Assembly: GCF_902499335.1 (NCBI RefSeq)
Contig: NZ_CABVQK010000003.1
Span: 496,001 to 560,000, forward strand
Length of the DNA stretch: 64,000 nt
Origin: Burkholderia lata
GTDB taxonomy: Bacteria; Pseudomonadota; Gammaproteobacteria; Burkholderiales; Burkholderiaceae
Direction of reading: 5' to 3'
Program-made: the position numbers and the translations under genes
Shown here: positions 34,535 to 42,783 of the stretch, piece after piece
Layout: each line of letters opens with the position of its first letter
Numbering within the stretch: the first letter of the stretch is position 1
Notes under the pieces: model-generated
What the model was told of the DNA's origin: nothing
The model's input: the letters and a program-made list of their open reading frames with translations, nothing else
The model's database searches: none

Positions 34535-35938
34535 CTAGGCGCGCTGCCGGTAGACGCGCGCGATGCTCGCGAAGAACGACAGCGCGGCGATCGCGCAGGC
34601 CAATGCGAACACGTACACGGGAAATTGCCGCTCGCCCCCTCCTCCGCCCCCTCCTCCGCCCGCGCCGCCAACCAGTGCGATCACCACGGCGACCAGCGCG
34701 GCGCCGATCGACTGGCCGGTCGTTCTCGCGGTCGACAGCACGCCGGACGCGGTGGCCGTCCGGTTCTTCGCCGCGTTCGCAAACATCTCCTTGTTGTTCG
34801 GCGGCAGGAAGAAGCCGTACCCCACGCCGCACAGCGCGACGCGCCACAGGAAATCCCCGACCACTGGTTGCGCGGGCAACAGGGTCAGCGACCCGATCCC
34901 GAGACAGAACATCAGCACACCGACACTCGACAGCTGTGTCGCATTGAAGCGATTCGCCAGCCGCCCGGCAAACGGCGCGCACAGCGCGACCGCGATCGGC
35001 CAGGGCGTAAAGACCAGCGCCGATTTCAACACGCTGTACGCATAGGTGTGCTGCAGCACGAACGGCAACGCCACCAATGCGATGCCCTGCGACACGAACA
35101 TCGTCACGGACGTCAGCACCGCGAACGTGTACCGGCGCGACCTGAAAATATCCAGCGGCAGCAGCGGATGCCGTGCCCGGGTCTGCCCGATGCAGAAGGC
35201 CAGCATCAACGCCACCGCCGCGACGGCAAGCACGAGCACGGTACGATTGCTCCACCGCCCGATCTGGTCGACGGCGAGCGCGAAGAGGCCGAATGCCGCG
35301 GCGGAAGTCACCGCGCCCGGGACGTCGAAACCGCGCTCCCGATGCGTGTCTTTCCCCAGCGCGACGAACGAAAACGCGATGGCGGCGATCCCGAACGGGA
35401 GGTTGATGAAGAACAGCCAGGGCCACGATGCCCAGGAGACGATCAGGCCGCCCAATGCGGGGCCGACGGCGGTCCCTACCGCAAATACCAGCGCATTGAC
35501 GCCGAAGATCGTCCCCAGCGAAGCGGGCGGGAAAATCACCCGGTAGAGGCCGTAGCCGACGCTGATCAGGATCGCATAGCTGATGCCCTGCAGGATCCGC
35601 ATGGCCACCAACCCGCCGAAGGTGGACGCCAGTCCGCAGCCGAGGGACGCGATCGTGAACAACACCAGCCCGATCGTGTAAAAGCGCCGCTCGCCGATTC
35701 TCGACCCGAGCGACGCGCACGTCAGCATCGTCGCCGCGCTCGCCACCTGGTACCCGTTCGCGACCCAGATGACCGACGCCGCGCTCACGTGCAGGTCGGT
35801 CGAGATCGTCGGCAGCGCGATATTGACGATCGCGCTGTCCAGCGCGGACATGAATGCGCCGACCAGAATCGCGACCGCTGCAAAATAGCGGCGAGGGATG
35901 TCGAATCCTTCGTCGCCGTACGTTTCTGCAATCTCCAT
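34535..35938 (-). CDS. MFS transporter (EmrB/QacA, 14-TMS DHA2-like)
   Basis: A 467-residue major-facilitator protein of the EmrB/QacA type. Motif C is visible in the fifth helix (AVGTAVGPALGGLIVSW), and the opening AFMSALDSAIVNIALPTIS is characteristic. These proteins expel drugs and other hydrophobic compounds by proton exchange. Near the C-terminus a loop of nine consecutive glycines (about 428-440) is encoded by a tandem 12-base repeat (34635-34658). It lies 36 bases downstream of the Nudix gene on the same strand. Confidence 0.88.
   Translation of the reverse strand: MEIAETYGDEGFDIPRRYFAAVAILVGAFMSALDSAIVNIALPTISTDLHVSAASVIWVANGYQVASAATMLTCASLGSRIGERRFYTIGLVLFTIASLGCGLASTFGGLVAMRILQGISYAILISVGYGLYRVIFPPASLGTIFGVNALVFAVGTAVGPALGGLIVSWASWPWLFFINLPFGIAAIAFSFVALGKDTHRERGFDVPGAVTSAAAFGLFALAVDQIGRWSNRTVLVLAVAAVALMLAFCIGQTRARHPLLPLDIFRSRRYTFAVLTSVTMFVSQGIALVALPFVLQHTYAYSVLKSALVFTPWPIAVALCAPFAGRLANRFNATQLSSVGVLMFCLGIGSLTLLPAQPVVGDFLWRVALCGVGYGFFLPPNNKEMFANAAKNRTATASGVLSTARTTGQSIGAALVAVVIALVGGAGGGGGGGGGERQFPVYVFALACAIAALSFFASIARVYRQRA
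34635..34658. repeat. Two perfect 12-base tandem repeats coding poly-glycine
   Basis: CCCCCTCCTCCG occurs twice in direct succession (34635-34646, 34647-34658) within the MFS gene, coding glycine on the minus strand. The unit is a multiple of three, so slippage would change only the glycine loop length. The G-rich coding strand has many short G-runs and could form a quadruplex in the mRNA. Confidence 0.8.
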
Positions 35939-35974
35939 GAGTCATCCTTGCCGGATCAAGGCCCGGTGCATGAA

Positions 35975-36664
35975 CTAGTCATGACGCGCGTGCTCGCCGC
36001 GCGCGGCATCGCGTACCAGACCGGCGAGCGACTTCAGGATGAGCGCCGTCACGCCCCAGATGTCCTGCGTCTGCTCCGCCCAGTACCACGCGCCCGCGCG
36101 TTCGCCTTCCGTGTATTGCCGCGGCAGATCCGGATTCAGCAATGCGGCGAATGGAAACTCGAAGATCTCCGCGACTTCCGCGGGCGCCGCCTCCCATTCC
36201 GCCGTTTCCGGCACGATGCCGATCACGGGAAAGATCGCGTGATTGCGCTTTCTGGTTTTATGGATCGGCAAGCTGCCGGCCACGCGGACCGCATCAGGCG
36301 CGAGGCGGATTTCCTCGAACGCCTCGCGCAACGCGGTCGCGCCGATATCGCGATCGGACTCCGCCGGGCGTCCGCCCGGGAAACTCACATGCGACGAGTA
36401 TTCGCTGAGATCCGACGCGCGCTTGGTCAGCAGGATCGTCGGCTCGCGCCGCGCGACGATCGCGACCAGCACCGCCGAGAATTTCCACTGCCCGTCGTTG
36501 TCCGCGAGGGTTTGCTTCGCTGTCGGCCAATCGGTGCCGGCCGGAATACCGTGGCCTTCCACGCCACGGACGATCGCGTTCAGGAGAGCCTGCGGCGAGC
36601 CGGTTTCCGCGTGCGCGGCGGCCAACCCGCCGCCGGTATTCAGGACGCTTCTGTCTGGTTCCAT
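35975..36664 (-). CDS. Nudix hydrolase (CoA pyrophosphatase type)
   Basis: A 229-residue Nudix protein. LLTKRASDLSEYSSHVSFPGGRPAE followed by TALREAFEEIRL is the CoA-diphosphatase variant of the Nudix box; REAFEE carries the metal-binding glutamates. The usual Gly of EEIGL is Arg here. ATG 36664 follows AGGAGG by five bases, a very good start. The protein would cleave CoA derivatives or related nucleotide diphosphates. It precedes the MFS gene by 36 bases. Confidence 0.83.
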   Translation of the reverse strand: MEPDRSVLNTGGGLAAAHAETGSPQALLNAIVRGVEGHGIPAGTDWPTAKQTLADNDGQWKFSAVLVAIVARREPTILLTKRASDLSEYSSHVSFPGGRPAESDRDIGATALREAFEEIRLAPDAVRVAGSLPIHKTRKRNHAIFPVIGIVPETAEWEAAPAEVAEIFEFPFAALLNPDLPRQYTEGERAGAWYWAEQTQDIWGVTALILKSLAGLVRDAARGEHARHD

Positions 36665-36785
36665 GTCTTCCTCCTGCGTGCGGCAACCGGCACGCGTTGA
36701 GCGACACTGAACCCGACACGTGTTGCATGGGCACGGCGTCGTTGTGGTCAATCCGATGAGCCCGTGTTCGCATGCGATCGCAAAT

Positions 36786-36805
36786 GTCACGCACGGCGGC
36801 GTGAC
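36786..36805. other. Seven-base inverted repeat upstream of the Nudix gene
   Basis: GTCACGC-ACGGCG-GCGTGAC forms a perfect hairpin or operator-like dyad about 120 bases upstream of the Nudix start and close to the terminator at 36821-36846. Confidence 0.35.
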
Positions 36806-36820
36806 TGTCTGCTTCAGCGT

Positions 36821-36846
36821 AAAAATATCCGCCGGCGTTGCGGATA
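36821..36846 (-). terminator. Rho-independent terminator of the RidA-MFS operon
   Basis: Read on the minus strand, TATCCGC-AACGCCG-GCGGATA is followed directly by five T residues. This perfect seven-base stem with a T-run lies about 105 bases after the stop of the MFS gene (36951) and is the clearest intrinsic terminator in the window. Confidence 0.75.
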
Positions 36847-36950
36847 GTTGAATGCCGGAGCCCGATCGCCGTCGATCAACGGAGAAACCCGATCATGCAC
36901 GAAAAATGAATTTCGGATCGACCGCGCGCGCACGCGCGTCGCGCCTGCGC

Positions 36951-38156
36951 TCAAGCGGCGGAGGTCGGCTCGCTCCGCGCATCGGCGCTCGCCGATGCGG
37001 TACCGATCAACCCGGCCGCCGCGACTGCCGCAGCCGTCACGATCATCATCGCGCCCCACCCGACCCGCGCGTTGAGCAGCCCCGCCGCCACCGCACCGCC
37101 GGCACCGGCCGCGTAGTAAAGCGTCAGGTACGCTGCGCTCAACGCCCCGGCCCGGGCCGGCTGAATCGCGACGACACGCGCCTGGTTCGCGACCTGCGCG
37201 GCAAAGCAACCGGCATCGAACATGGCCAGCCCCACGCCCAGCCATCCGGGACGACCGAGCGCAACGGCAAGCAACAACGCCGACACGGCCGACACGAAGA
37301 GCCCGCCCCGGATGACCGCGCGATCGCCGAATCGATCGGCGAGTTTTCCGGCCACGCGCGTCACGCCGAGACCCAGCACGCCCGCGAGACTGTACGCCCC
37401 GATCGCCGCGGCACCGAGGCCATACGGCGGCCCGGCCAGGCGGAGTGCGAGCCCTACCCAGACCAGGTTGAACGCGAAGAACCAGAGCATGCCGGCGCAG
37501 GTGCGGCGCCTCAACTGGGCGCTGTCGCGCAGCAACCGCGGAATGGCACCGATCGCGTTCGCACGGCCCGGCAGCCCTTCCGGCCGGCCGCCGGGCAACA
37601 GCATCGCCCCGCCGATGGCGGCCAGCGCAACGCATCCGGCCAGCGCGAGCAATGCGCCGCGCCATCCGCACCATTGCGACAGCACGCCGCCCACGAAACG
37701 GCTCAGCAGGATCCCCGCGGAAATGCCCGCCGACACGGCCCCCATCGCCACGCCGCGCCGTTGCGGATCCGCGTGTTTTCCGGCAACCGCACTGCATTGC
37801 GCGGCCACCGTGGTTGCCGCGCCCACCAGAAAGAAGCCGGCATCGAGCGCGAGCGGCCCGGGCGACCACGACGCGCACGCCAGCAACAACGCGAGCACAC
37901 CCATCTGCGTCGCAACGAGCACGCGCGGACTGAAGCGGTCGACCAGCGGCACCAGCCATGCAAGGCCGACCAGGTAACCGAGCATCGTCACGGACGCGAG
38001 GGCCGCCATGCGCGACGCAGCCACGCCGAACTCGCTCGCGATGGCCGACAGCGACGGCTGCAACGCGTAGCCGTTGGCGATCGCGACGCCGGCCGCCAGT
38101 GCAAGCACCACCGTCGCGGTGCGGGACAGCGGCACGCGGTTGCCGCCGACGGTCAT
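36951..38156 (-). CDS. MFS transporter (12-TMS)
   Basis: A 401-residue major-facilitator protein with twelve hydrophobic segments. The N-terminal half reads ATVVLALAAGVAIANGYALQPSLSAIASEFGV, and motif A is degenerate (PLVDRFSPRVL). The start overlaps the stop of the RidA gene (ATGA at 38153-38156), so the two are coupled. The transporter probably moves a nitrogen-containing metabolite connected with RidA chemistry, in or out (inference). Transcription should end at 36821-36846. Confidence 0.85.
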   Translation of the reverse strand: MTVGGNRVPLSRTATVVLALAAGVAIANGYALQPSLSAIASEFGVAASRMAALASVTMLGYLVGLAWLVPLVDRFSPRVLVATQMGVLALLLACASWSPGPLALDAGFFLVGAATTVAAQCSAVAGKHADPQRRGVAMGAVSAGISAGILLSRFVGGVLSQWCGWRGALLALAGCVALAAIGGAMLLPGGRPEGLPGRANAIGAIPRLLRDSAQLRRRTCAGMLWFFAFNLVWVGLALRLAGPPYGLGAAAIGAYSLAGVLGLGVTRVAGKLADRFGDRAVIRGGLFVSAVSALLLAVALGRPGWLGVGLAMFDAGCFAAQVANQARVVAIQPARAGALSAAYLTLYYAAGAGGAVAAGLLNARVGWGAMMIVTAAAVAAAGLIGTASASADARSEPTSAA

Positions 38157-38518
38157 GCCGCGGTCCTGACCGCGATCGCCTCGACTTCGACCAGGATCTC
38201 CGGATCGACGAACGGAAGCGCATGCACCAGCGAAAACGCCGGCCGGATGTCGCCGTAGATCTCCCCATGCGCGCGGGCCGCGGCTTCCCAGTTGTCGAAG
38301 TCCGCGACCACCAGGCGGCTCTGGACAACGTCCGACAACGAGAACCCGCTGTCCGCCAGCACGCGGTCGATCGTCGCCAGCGCATCGCGTGTCTGCGCGT
38401 ACAAGTCCGCGCCTTTGCCGGCCGTCCCCGAAATGTAGATGGTGTTGTCGACGACCACGGCGCGCGAGTAGCCGACCTTGGGCTCCCACGGGGAGCCGGT
38501 GCTGATCCGTTTACGCAT
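38153..38518 (-). CDS. RidA/YjgF-family protein
   Basis: A 121-residue RidA-superfamily protein. Family features include KVGYSRAVVVDNTIYISGTAG at the start and a C-terminal VEVEAIAV strand. RidA hydrolyses reactive enamine/imine intermediates from PLP enzymes; the conserved Arg near the C-terminal Glu that marks archetypal RidA is not obvious, so it may belong to a related subfamily. ATG 38518 (MRKRIS) follows GGAGGG; ATG 38551 is an alternative. It is divergent from a TrmB-type regulator with twin palindromes between. Confidence 0.8.
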   Translation of the reverse strand: MRKRISTGSPWEPKVGYSRAVVVDNTIYISGTAGKGADLYAQTRDALATIDRVLADSGFSLSDVVQSRLVVADFDNWEAAARAHGEIYGDIRPAFSLVHALPFVDPEILVEVEAIAVRTAA

Positions 38519-38553
38519 CTTGAAGATCCCTCCAGTCAGGTTGACGAACATCG

Positions 38554-38573
38554 CTTACTACTTGGGTAGTAAG
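38554..38573. promoter_or_regulatory. Operator 1 between ridA-like and trmB-like genes
   Basis: CTTACTAC-TTGG-GTAGTAAG is a perfect dyad with eight-base arms and a four-base spacer. It begins 36 bases upstream of the RidA start. A second, shorter copy with the same core (ACTAC-N4-GTAGT) is centred 32 bases away, about three helical turns. Confidence 0.7.
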
Positions 38574-38588
38574 TTCGAGCGATTGTAT

Positions 38589-38602
38589 ACTACTCCGGTA
38601 GT
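38589..38602. promoter_or_regulatory. Operator 2 between ridA-like and trmB-like genes
   Basis: ACTAC-TCCG-GTAGT repeats the core of the palindrome at 38554-38573 with the same four-base spacing. The regulator encoded at 38652 is the likely binder, controlling both divergent units. Confidence 0.65.
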
Positions 38603-38651
38603 TAATCAAGAAGCCCCATGCAGGTCGTCGTGGGAGCAGGAGCCGATACAC

Positions 38652-39470
38652 ATGAGCGAGAACACGGAGCTGATCACGTCGTTGATCCGGCTTGGATTCA
38701 CCCAGTACGAAGCGCAGGCCTACGCAGCCCTCGTCGGGCAGGCCGCACTGACGGGTGCGGAAGTCGGCCGGCGCGCCGGCATGCCGCCATCGAAGATCTA
38801 CGAAACTCTCGGCCGCCTGGAAACGCGCGGTGCGGTGCTCGTCAACCGGTCGGAACCTGTCCGCTATGCGGCCGTGCCCCACCGGTCGTTGCTCGAGGAC
38901 TTGCGCACGCGCTTCAATGCGGATCTCGAACTGGCCGCGGGCGCGCTCGACCGGCTGCCGGTTCAACAGGAGCCGGGGCTCGTCTGGTCGTTGAGCGGAC
39001 GGGAAGCGATCGCCAGCGCGTTCGCGCGCGTCATCGTCAATGCGAAAACGCAGATCTTCGCGGGTGTCTGGGACGAAGAGATCGACGATCTCGGGCCGCT
39101 GCTCGAGGCTGCCGCGGCACGGGGCGTCGACACGCACGTGGCGATCTACGGCAATCGCACGCTCAACGGGCCGCGCCACTACGACATGGCCAAATGCGGC
39201 GCCAGTGCGAGGCTCAGGCTGTCCGGTCGCCGGCTCGCCGTCGCGGTGGCGGACAACACCGAGGCAGTGGTGGCGGAATTCGGCGATCATTCACCCGATC
39301 ACGCCACCTTGACGACCAATCCGGTCATCGCGCTGCTCGCGGTCGAGTACATCAAGGCGGACGTGAGCGGGCGCGTGTTGATCGACGCAATGAGTCCGGC
39401 GGAGTACAGGAAAATCCTGAAGCATCCCGACATGCAGGCGATGCTTGCGCCGCTCGACAAGCCGAGCTGA
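38652..39470 (+). CDS. TrmB-type transcriptional regulator
   Basis: A 272-residue regulator of the TrmB type, a family common in archaea and scattered in bacteria. The N-terminal winged HTH is clear: LIRLGFTQYEAQAYAALVGQAALTGAEVGRRAGMPPSKIYETLGRLETRGAV. It is followed by a coiled linker and a phospholipase-D-like sensor half (AKTQIFAGVWDEEIDDLGPLLEAAAARGVDTHVAIYG). It is divergent from the RidA-MFS operon, and two identical-core palindromes lie in the gap. In archaeal TrmB the ligand is a sugar; here a nitrogen metabolite is as likely. Confidence 0.82.
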   Translation: MSENTELITSLIRLGFTQYEAQAYAALVGQAALTGAEVGRRAGMPPSKIYETLGRLETRGAVLVNRSEPVRYAAVPHRSLLEDLRTRFNADLELAAGALDRLPVQQEPGLVWSLSGREAIASAFARVIVNAKTQIFAGVWDEEIDDLGPLLEAAAARGVDTHVAIYGNRTLNGPRHYDMAKCGASARLRLSGRRLAVAVADNTEAVVAEFGDHSPDHATLTTNPVIALLAVEYIKADVSGRVLIDAMSPAEYRKILKHPDMQAMLAPLDKPS

Positions 39471-39557
39471 CCCATGCGACTCCGCGCGGCTGCCGGCGCA
39501 TCGCGCAACGCGCGCCTCACCCAGGTACGGTAACCACCCCACTCACGCGAGCGTCAA

Positions 39558-40415
39558 ATGACCGCTTATGCCTTCCGCCTGCTGAATGTCTTCGCCGAAT
39601 CCACGTTCGGCGGCAACTCGCTTTGCGTATTCGAAGATGCGCGCGGCATGGACGACGCGACCATGCGGGCACTTGCCGTGCAGTTCAACCTGTCCGAAAC
39701 GACCTTCGTGCTGCCGTCGGAGCGCGCGCATGCGCGGGTGCGCATCTTCACACCCGGCTACGAGATGGCCTTTGCGGGCCATCCGACGCTCGGCACCGCG
39801 CATGTCGTGCGCGACCTGCTGGGTGCGGGCGACGATCTCGCGCTCGAATTCAAGGCCGGCGTGGTCGACGTGAACGCGCACGACGACGTGTGGACGTTCA
39901 TCGCGCCGCATTCCGGCATGCCGAAGACGGCAGCATGCGAGTTGCCCGATGCCCGGATGGCGGCTGTGCTGGGACTGACGGAAGACGATCTGCTCGCGCC
40001 GCCGATCTGGGTCGACACCGGCGCCGACCAGTTGCTGGTCGCACTCAAGGACCCCGCCGCCGTGCACCGCGCGCAGCCCGACAGCGCATGCCTCGACATC
40101 TGGCCGACCAGCAGCCTCGGCCGCAAGACCGCCTACGTGTTCGCGTTCGATGCCGAGCGTCCGGGGACGGTGATGTCGCGCTACTTCTTCGTGAAGCAAG
40201 GCAGCGTTTCGGAAGACCCGGGCACGGGGTCTGCGTGCGCGAACCTGGGCGGGTGGCTGCTTGCGATGAACCGCGAGTTGCCTGCCGCGTTTCAGGTCGA
40301 GCAGGGTGAAGCCGTCGGCCGGCCCTGCCTGCTGCGGTTGTCGGTCAATGCGAGCGGAGAAATCGGAGTCGGCGGGCGCGTGATCGAACTCGGGCGCGGC
40401 GTCGTCAACGTGTAG
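39558..40415 (+). CDS. PhzF-family isomerase/epimerase-like protein
   Basis: A 285-residue PhzF-family protein. E47 in FNLSETTF is the conserved catalytic Glu, and EDPGTGSACANLGGW is the second family signature. The fold is that of diaminopimelate epimerase. PhzF itself isomerises a dihydro-anthranilate in phenazine synthesis, but most members lie outside phenazine clusters, and no other phz gene is present. It is 87 bases downstream of the TrmB-type gene on the same strand and may be in its regulon. Confidence 0.87.
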   Translation: MTAYAFRLLNVFAESTFGGNSLCVFEDARGMDDATMRALAVQFNLSETTFVLPSERAHARVRIFTPGYEMAFAGHPTLGTAHVVRDLLGAGDDLALEFKAGVVDVNAHDDVWTFIAPHSGMPKTAACELPDARMAAVLGLTEDDLLAPPIWVDTGADQLLVALKDPAAVHRAQPDSACLDIWPTSSLGRKTAYVFAFDAERPGTVMSRYFFVKQGSVSEDPGTGSACANLGGWLLAMNRELPAAFQVEQGEAVGRPCLLRLSVNASGEIGVGGRVIELGRGVVNV

Positions 40416-40765
40416 GCGCGCTGAACGGAAATATCGCAGCGATCTTCAACGGCGCAATGCGCGCAAGAAACCCGTTGCAATCTACCTGGCGAGCACAGCG
40501 CGTCCTCACGACCGCCGCCCTACGCAGCACGTTACTGTCTCCAGGAATCACGAAATCAACTGACAGCAACAAGAAAAATTCACCCGATTCCTCCGGGAAA
40601 ATGATGCAACCGGCATTGTCGTAAGCGCGATTTTTTAGCGGCATTGATGTGCCGAAAGTCGACGCCTTGCATCAGCTTGTGACGGAAAAGGCTGCTTCGC
40701 GGGCACCTGTACGGCCCACGGTACGAAGATCGCGCAGGATCTGCACCGTCACCGCTCGTTCATCA

Positions 40766-40791
40766 CGGCAAGGCTAGCCGCAGCCTTGCCG
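40766..40791. promoter_or_regulatory. Ten-base inverted repeat upstream of gluconokinase
   Basis: CGGCAAGGCT-AGCCGC-AGCCTTGCCG is a perfect dyad, 145 bases before the gntK start. It could be an operator for an unseen gluconate-type repressor or a transcript hairpin; without a T-run it is a poor terminator. Confidence 0.4.
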
Positions 40792-40796
40792 GCGTT

Positions 40797-40811
40797 ATCA
40801 CGTATCGTGAT
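40797..40811. promoter_or_regulatory. ATCACG-TAT-CGTGAT dyad upstream of gluconokinase
   Basis: Perfect six-base arms around a three-base centre, directly after the longer dyad at 40766-40791. The position is 125-139 bases before the gntK start and fits an operator. Confidence 0.4.
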
Positions 40812-40935
40812 CACCACATCAAAAAACACCATTTGCGCCGATCGTGACAGTGCGGTGAACTACCAGCCGGTAAAAGAAATATCTCGTCCAGGCAGAATTT
40901 TTCGCGTCGAGATGTCAACGGCGGAGACGTAATCA

Positions 40936-41448
40936 ATGATCTTGATCGTAATGGGTGTATCCGGCGCCGGAAAGTCGCATATCGGCGAAATGCTTGCGAA
41001 GCGCCTGTCATGCAGCTACACGGACGGCGATGCATTTCACAGCGCCGCCAACAAGGCAAAGATGCGCCACGGCACGCCACTGATCGATGAAGACCGCTGG
41101 CCATGGCTACAGTCGATCCGCACCGCCATTGAAGACAAGCAGCGCACCGGCAGCACGGCCGTATTCACGTGCTCGTCGTTAAAGCGTTCGTATCGCAACG
41201 CGCTGAGCTGCGGCAACCACGACGTCCGGTTCATATACCTCAAAGGCTCGCTCGAGGTATTGCGCGCACGTCTGAATGATCGTCGCGGTCATTTCTTCGA
41301 TCCGTCGCTGCTGGAAAACCAGCTCGACACGCTCGAAGAACCGGCGCCGCATGAAGCAATCACGATCGGCATCGAGCTCACGCCGGATCAGATCGTCGAT
41401 CACGTGCTGCGGAATATCGGCGGCCTGCCTCAAAACACGGCGATTTGA
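40936..41448 (+). CDS. gntK: Gluconokinase
   Basis: A 170-residue shikimate-kinase-fold gluconokinase of the GntK type, making 6-phosphogluconate from gluconate and ATP. GVSGAGKS (7-14) is the Walker A loop; YTDGDAFHSAANKAKMRHGTPLIDEDRWPWL is the substrate-binding region typical of GntK. GGAGACGTAAT precedes the start. It is followed 36 bases later by an ACS-family transporter gene, so the two probably form a gluconate or related sugar-acid uptake unit. Base composition is lower in GC than the flanking genes. Confidence 0.9.
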   Translation: MILIVMGVSGAGKSHIGEMLAKRLSCSYTDGDAFHSAANKAKMRHGTPLIDEDRWPWLQSIRTAIEDKQRTGSTAVFTCSSLKRSYRNALSCGNHDVRFIYLKGSLEVLRARLNDRRGHFFDPSLLENQLDTLEEPAPHEAITIGIELTPDQIVDHVLRNIGGLPQNTAI

Positions 41449-41484
41449 ACCACGCTAGCCAGCCAACACAAAACAGGAGACGTA

Positions 41485-42783
41485 ATGGAAGGCGAAAAAC
41501 CCTTGGCCAATCAAAGATGGTGGTATCTGATGCCCGTCATCTTCATCACCTACAGCCTCGCCTATCTGGATCGCGCAAACTACGGCTTCGCGGCAGCTGC
41601 TGGAATCGACAAGGATCTGGGCATCACCCACGGAACATCGTCATTGATCGGTTCGCTATTCTTTCTGGGCTATTGCTTGTTTCAGGTACCCGGTGCAATT
41701 TATGCGCAGCACAACAGCGTCAAGAAGCTGATATTTTTCAGCCTGATCCTCTGGGGGCTGTGTGCGATGGCCACGGGCATGGTGAGCAACATCCCGACGT
41801 TGATGGCGTTACGCTTCATGCTCGGCGTGGTCGAAGCAGCGGTGATGCCTTCCATGCTGCTCTATATCAGCCGGTGGTTTACGCGCAGCGAGCGCTCGCG
41901 AGCCAACACCTTTCTGGTTCTGGGCAATCCGGTGACCGTACTGTGGATGTCGGTGGTATCGGGCTACCTGGTGCAAGGCTTCGGGTGGCGCGAGATGTTC
42001 GTGATCGAGGGATTGCCTGCGCTGGCATGGGCTATCGTGTGGTGGCTGATCGTCAAGGAGCGCCCAGCAGATGCCGGCTGGATGACCTCTGTCGAAAGGA
42101 ATCAACTCGCTGCGCGCCTTGAGGCTGAACAGGCGCATATTCCTCCGGTACGAAACTACAAGGCCGCATTTCGTTCCGCAATCGTTCTGAAGTGTTGCGC
42201 GATCCACGCGCTGTGGAGCATCGGCGTATATGGCTTCATCATGTGGCTGCCGTCGATCCTCAAAATGGCTTCCAAAATCGACATCGTATCGGTTGGTTGG
42301 CTCGCGGCCGTTCCGTATGCCGGTGCGGTCGTACTCATGGTCGGTACGTCGTGGCTCTGCGACAAGATGGATAATCGAAAGCTGTTCGTGTGGCCGCTTC
42401 TCACCATTGGCGCACTTGCTTTCATCGCGTCGTGTTTGATAGGCACTGCGCACTTCTGGGTCTCGTTCTGGCTTTTGGTGGTGGCTGGCGCGACGATGTA
42501 TGCGCCATACGGTCCGTTCTTCGCGCTGGTGTCCGAGTTGCTCCCGAGCAACGTGTTCGGTGGAGCAATCGGGATCGTCAATTCCAGCGGCGCGCTGGGC
42601 GCGTTCTTCGGCTCGTGGATCGTTGGCTACCTCGACGGCGTAACCGGCAGTCCGACCGCGTCATATATGTTCATGGCAGCCTCCCTGTTGCTTGCCGTGA
42701 TCATCACGCTCTCCGTGCGAACTACGCCGACACGGCACGCGAACTCGATCGGAGCGGTTCCAGCCACCACGGACGCTTATTGA
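41485..42783 (+). CDS. MFS transporter, anion:cation symporter family (sugar acid)
   Basis: A 432-residue MFS protein of the ACS family (GudP/ExuT/phthalate-permease group). Family motifs are ITYSLAYLDRANYGFAAAAGIDKDLGIT at the N-terminus and FLGYCLFQVPGAIYA in helix two. It has twelve hydrophobic segments. The ribosome site GGAGACGTAATGG resembles that of the preceding gntK. The pairing points to import of gluconate or another hexonate, with proton coupling. The region is less GC-rich than the genes left of 39.5 kb, consistent with a separate origin. Confidence 0.85.
   Translation: MEGEKPLANQRWWYLMPVIFITYSLAYLDRANYGFAAAAGIDKDLGITHGTSSLIGSLFFLGYCLFQVPGAIYAQHNSVKKLIFFSLILWGLCAMATGMVSNIPTLMALRFMLGVVEAAVMPSMLLYISRWFTRSERSRANTFLVLGNPVTVLWMSVVSGYLVQGFGWREMFVIEGLPALAWAIVWWLIVKERPADAGWMTSVERNQLAARLEAEQAHIPPVRNYKAAFRSAIVLKCCAIHALWSIGVYGFIMWLPSILKMASKIDIVSVGWLAAVPYAGAVVLMVGTSWLCDKMDNRKLFVWPLLTIGALAFIASCLIGTAHFWVSFWLLVVAGATMYAPYGPFFALVSELLPSNVFGGAIGIVNSSGALGAFFGSWIVGYLDGVTGSPTASYMFMAASLLLAVIITLSVRTTPTRHANSIGAVPATTDAY

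Larger units (their letters stand above)
40416..40935. other. Intergenic region upstream of gluconokinase
   Basis: This 520-base stretch is visibly richer in A+T than the window average. It holds an inverted repeat with ten-base arms (40766-40791) and a smaller dyad (40797-40811). Short reading frames on the minus strand (40405-40644, 40811-41104) have no ribosome site or recognisable sequence, and I do not call them. It probably contains the gntK promoter. Confidence 0.5.

Noticed and set aside
34463..36700. 745-codon open frame on the plus strand antisense to the MFS and Nudix genes
   Set aside because: Composition is Arg/Glu/Asp-rich shadow sequence; the opposite strand holds proteins with clear family motifs and good ribosome sites.
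40405..41104. Two short minus-strand frames (40405-40644 and 40811-41104) before and inside gntK
   Set aside because: No ribosome site, no recognisable sequence, and the second overlaps the start of a clear gluconokinase.
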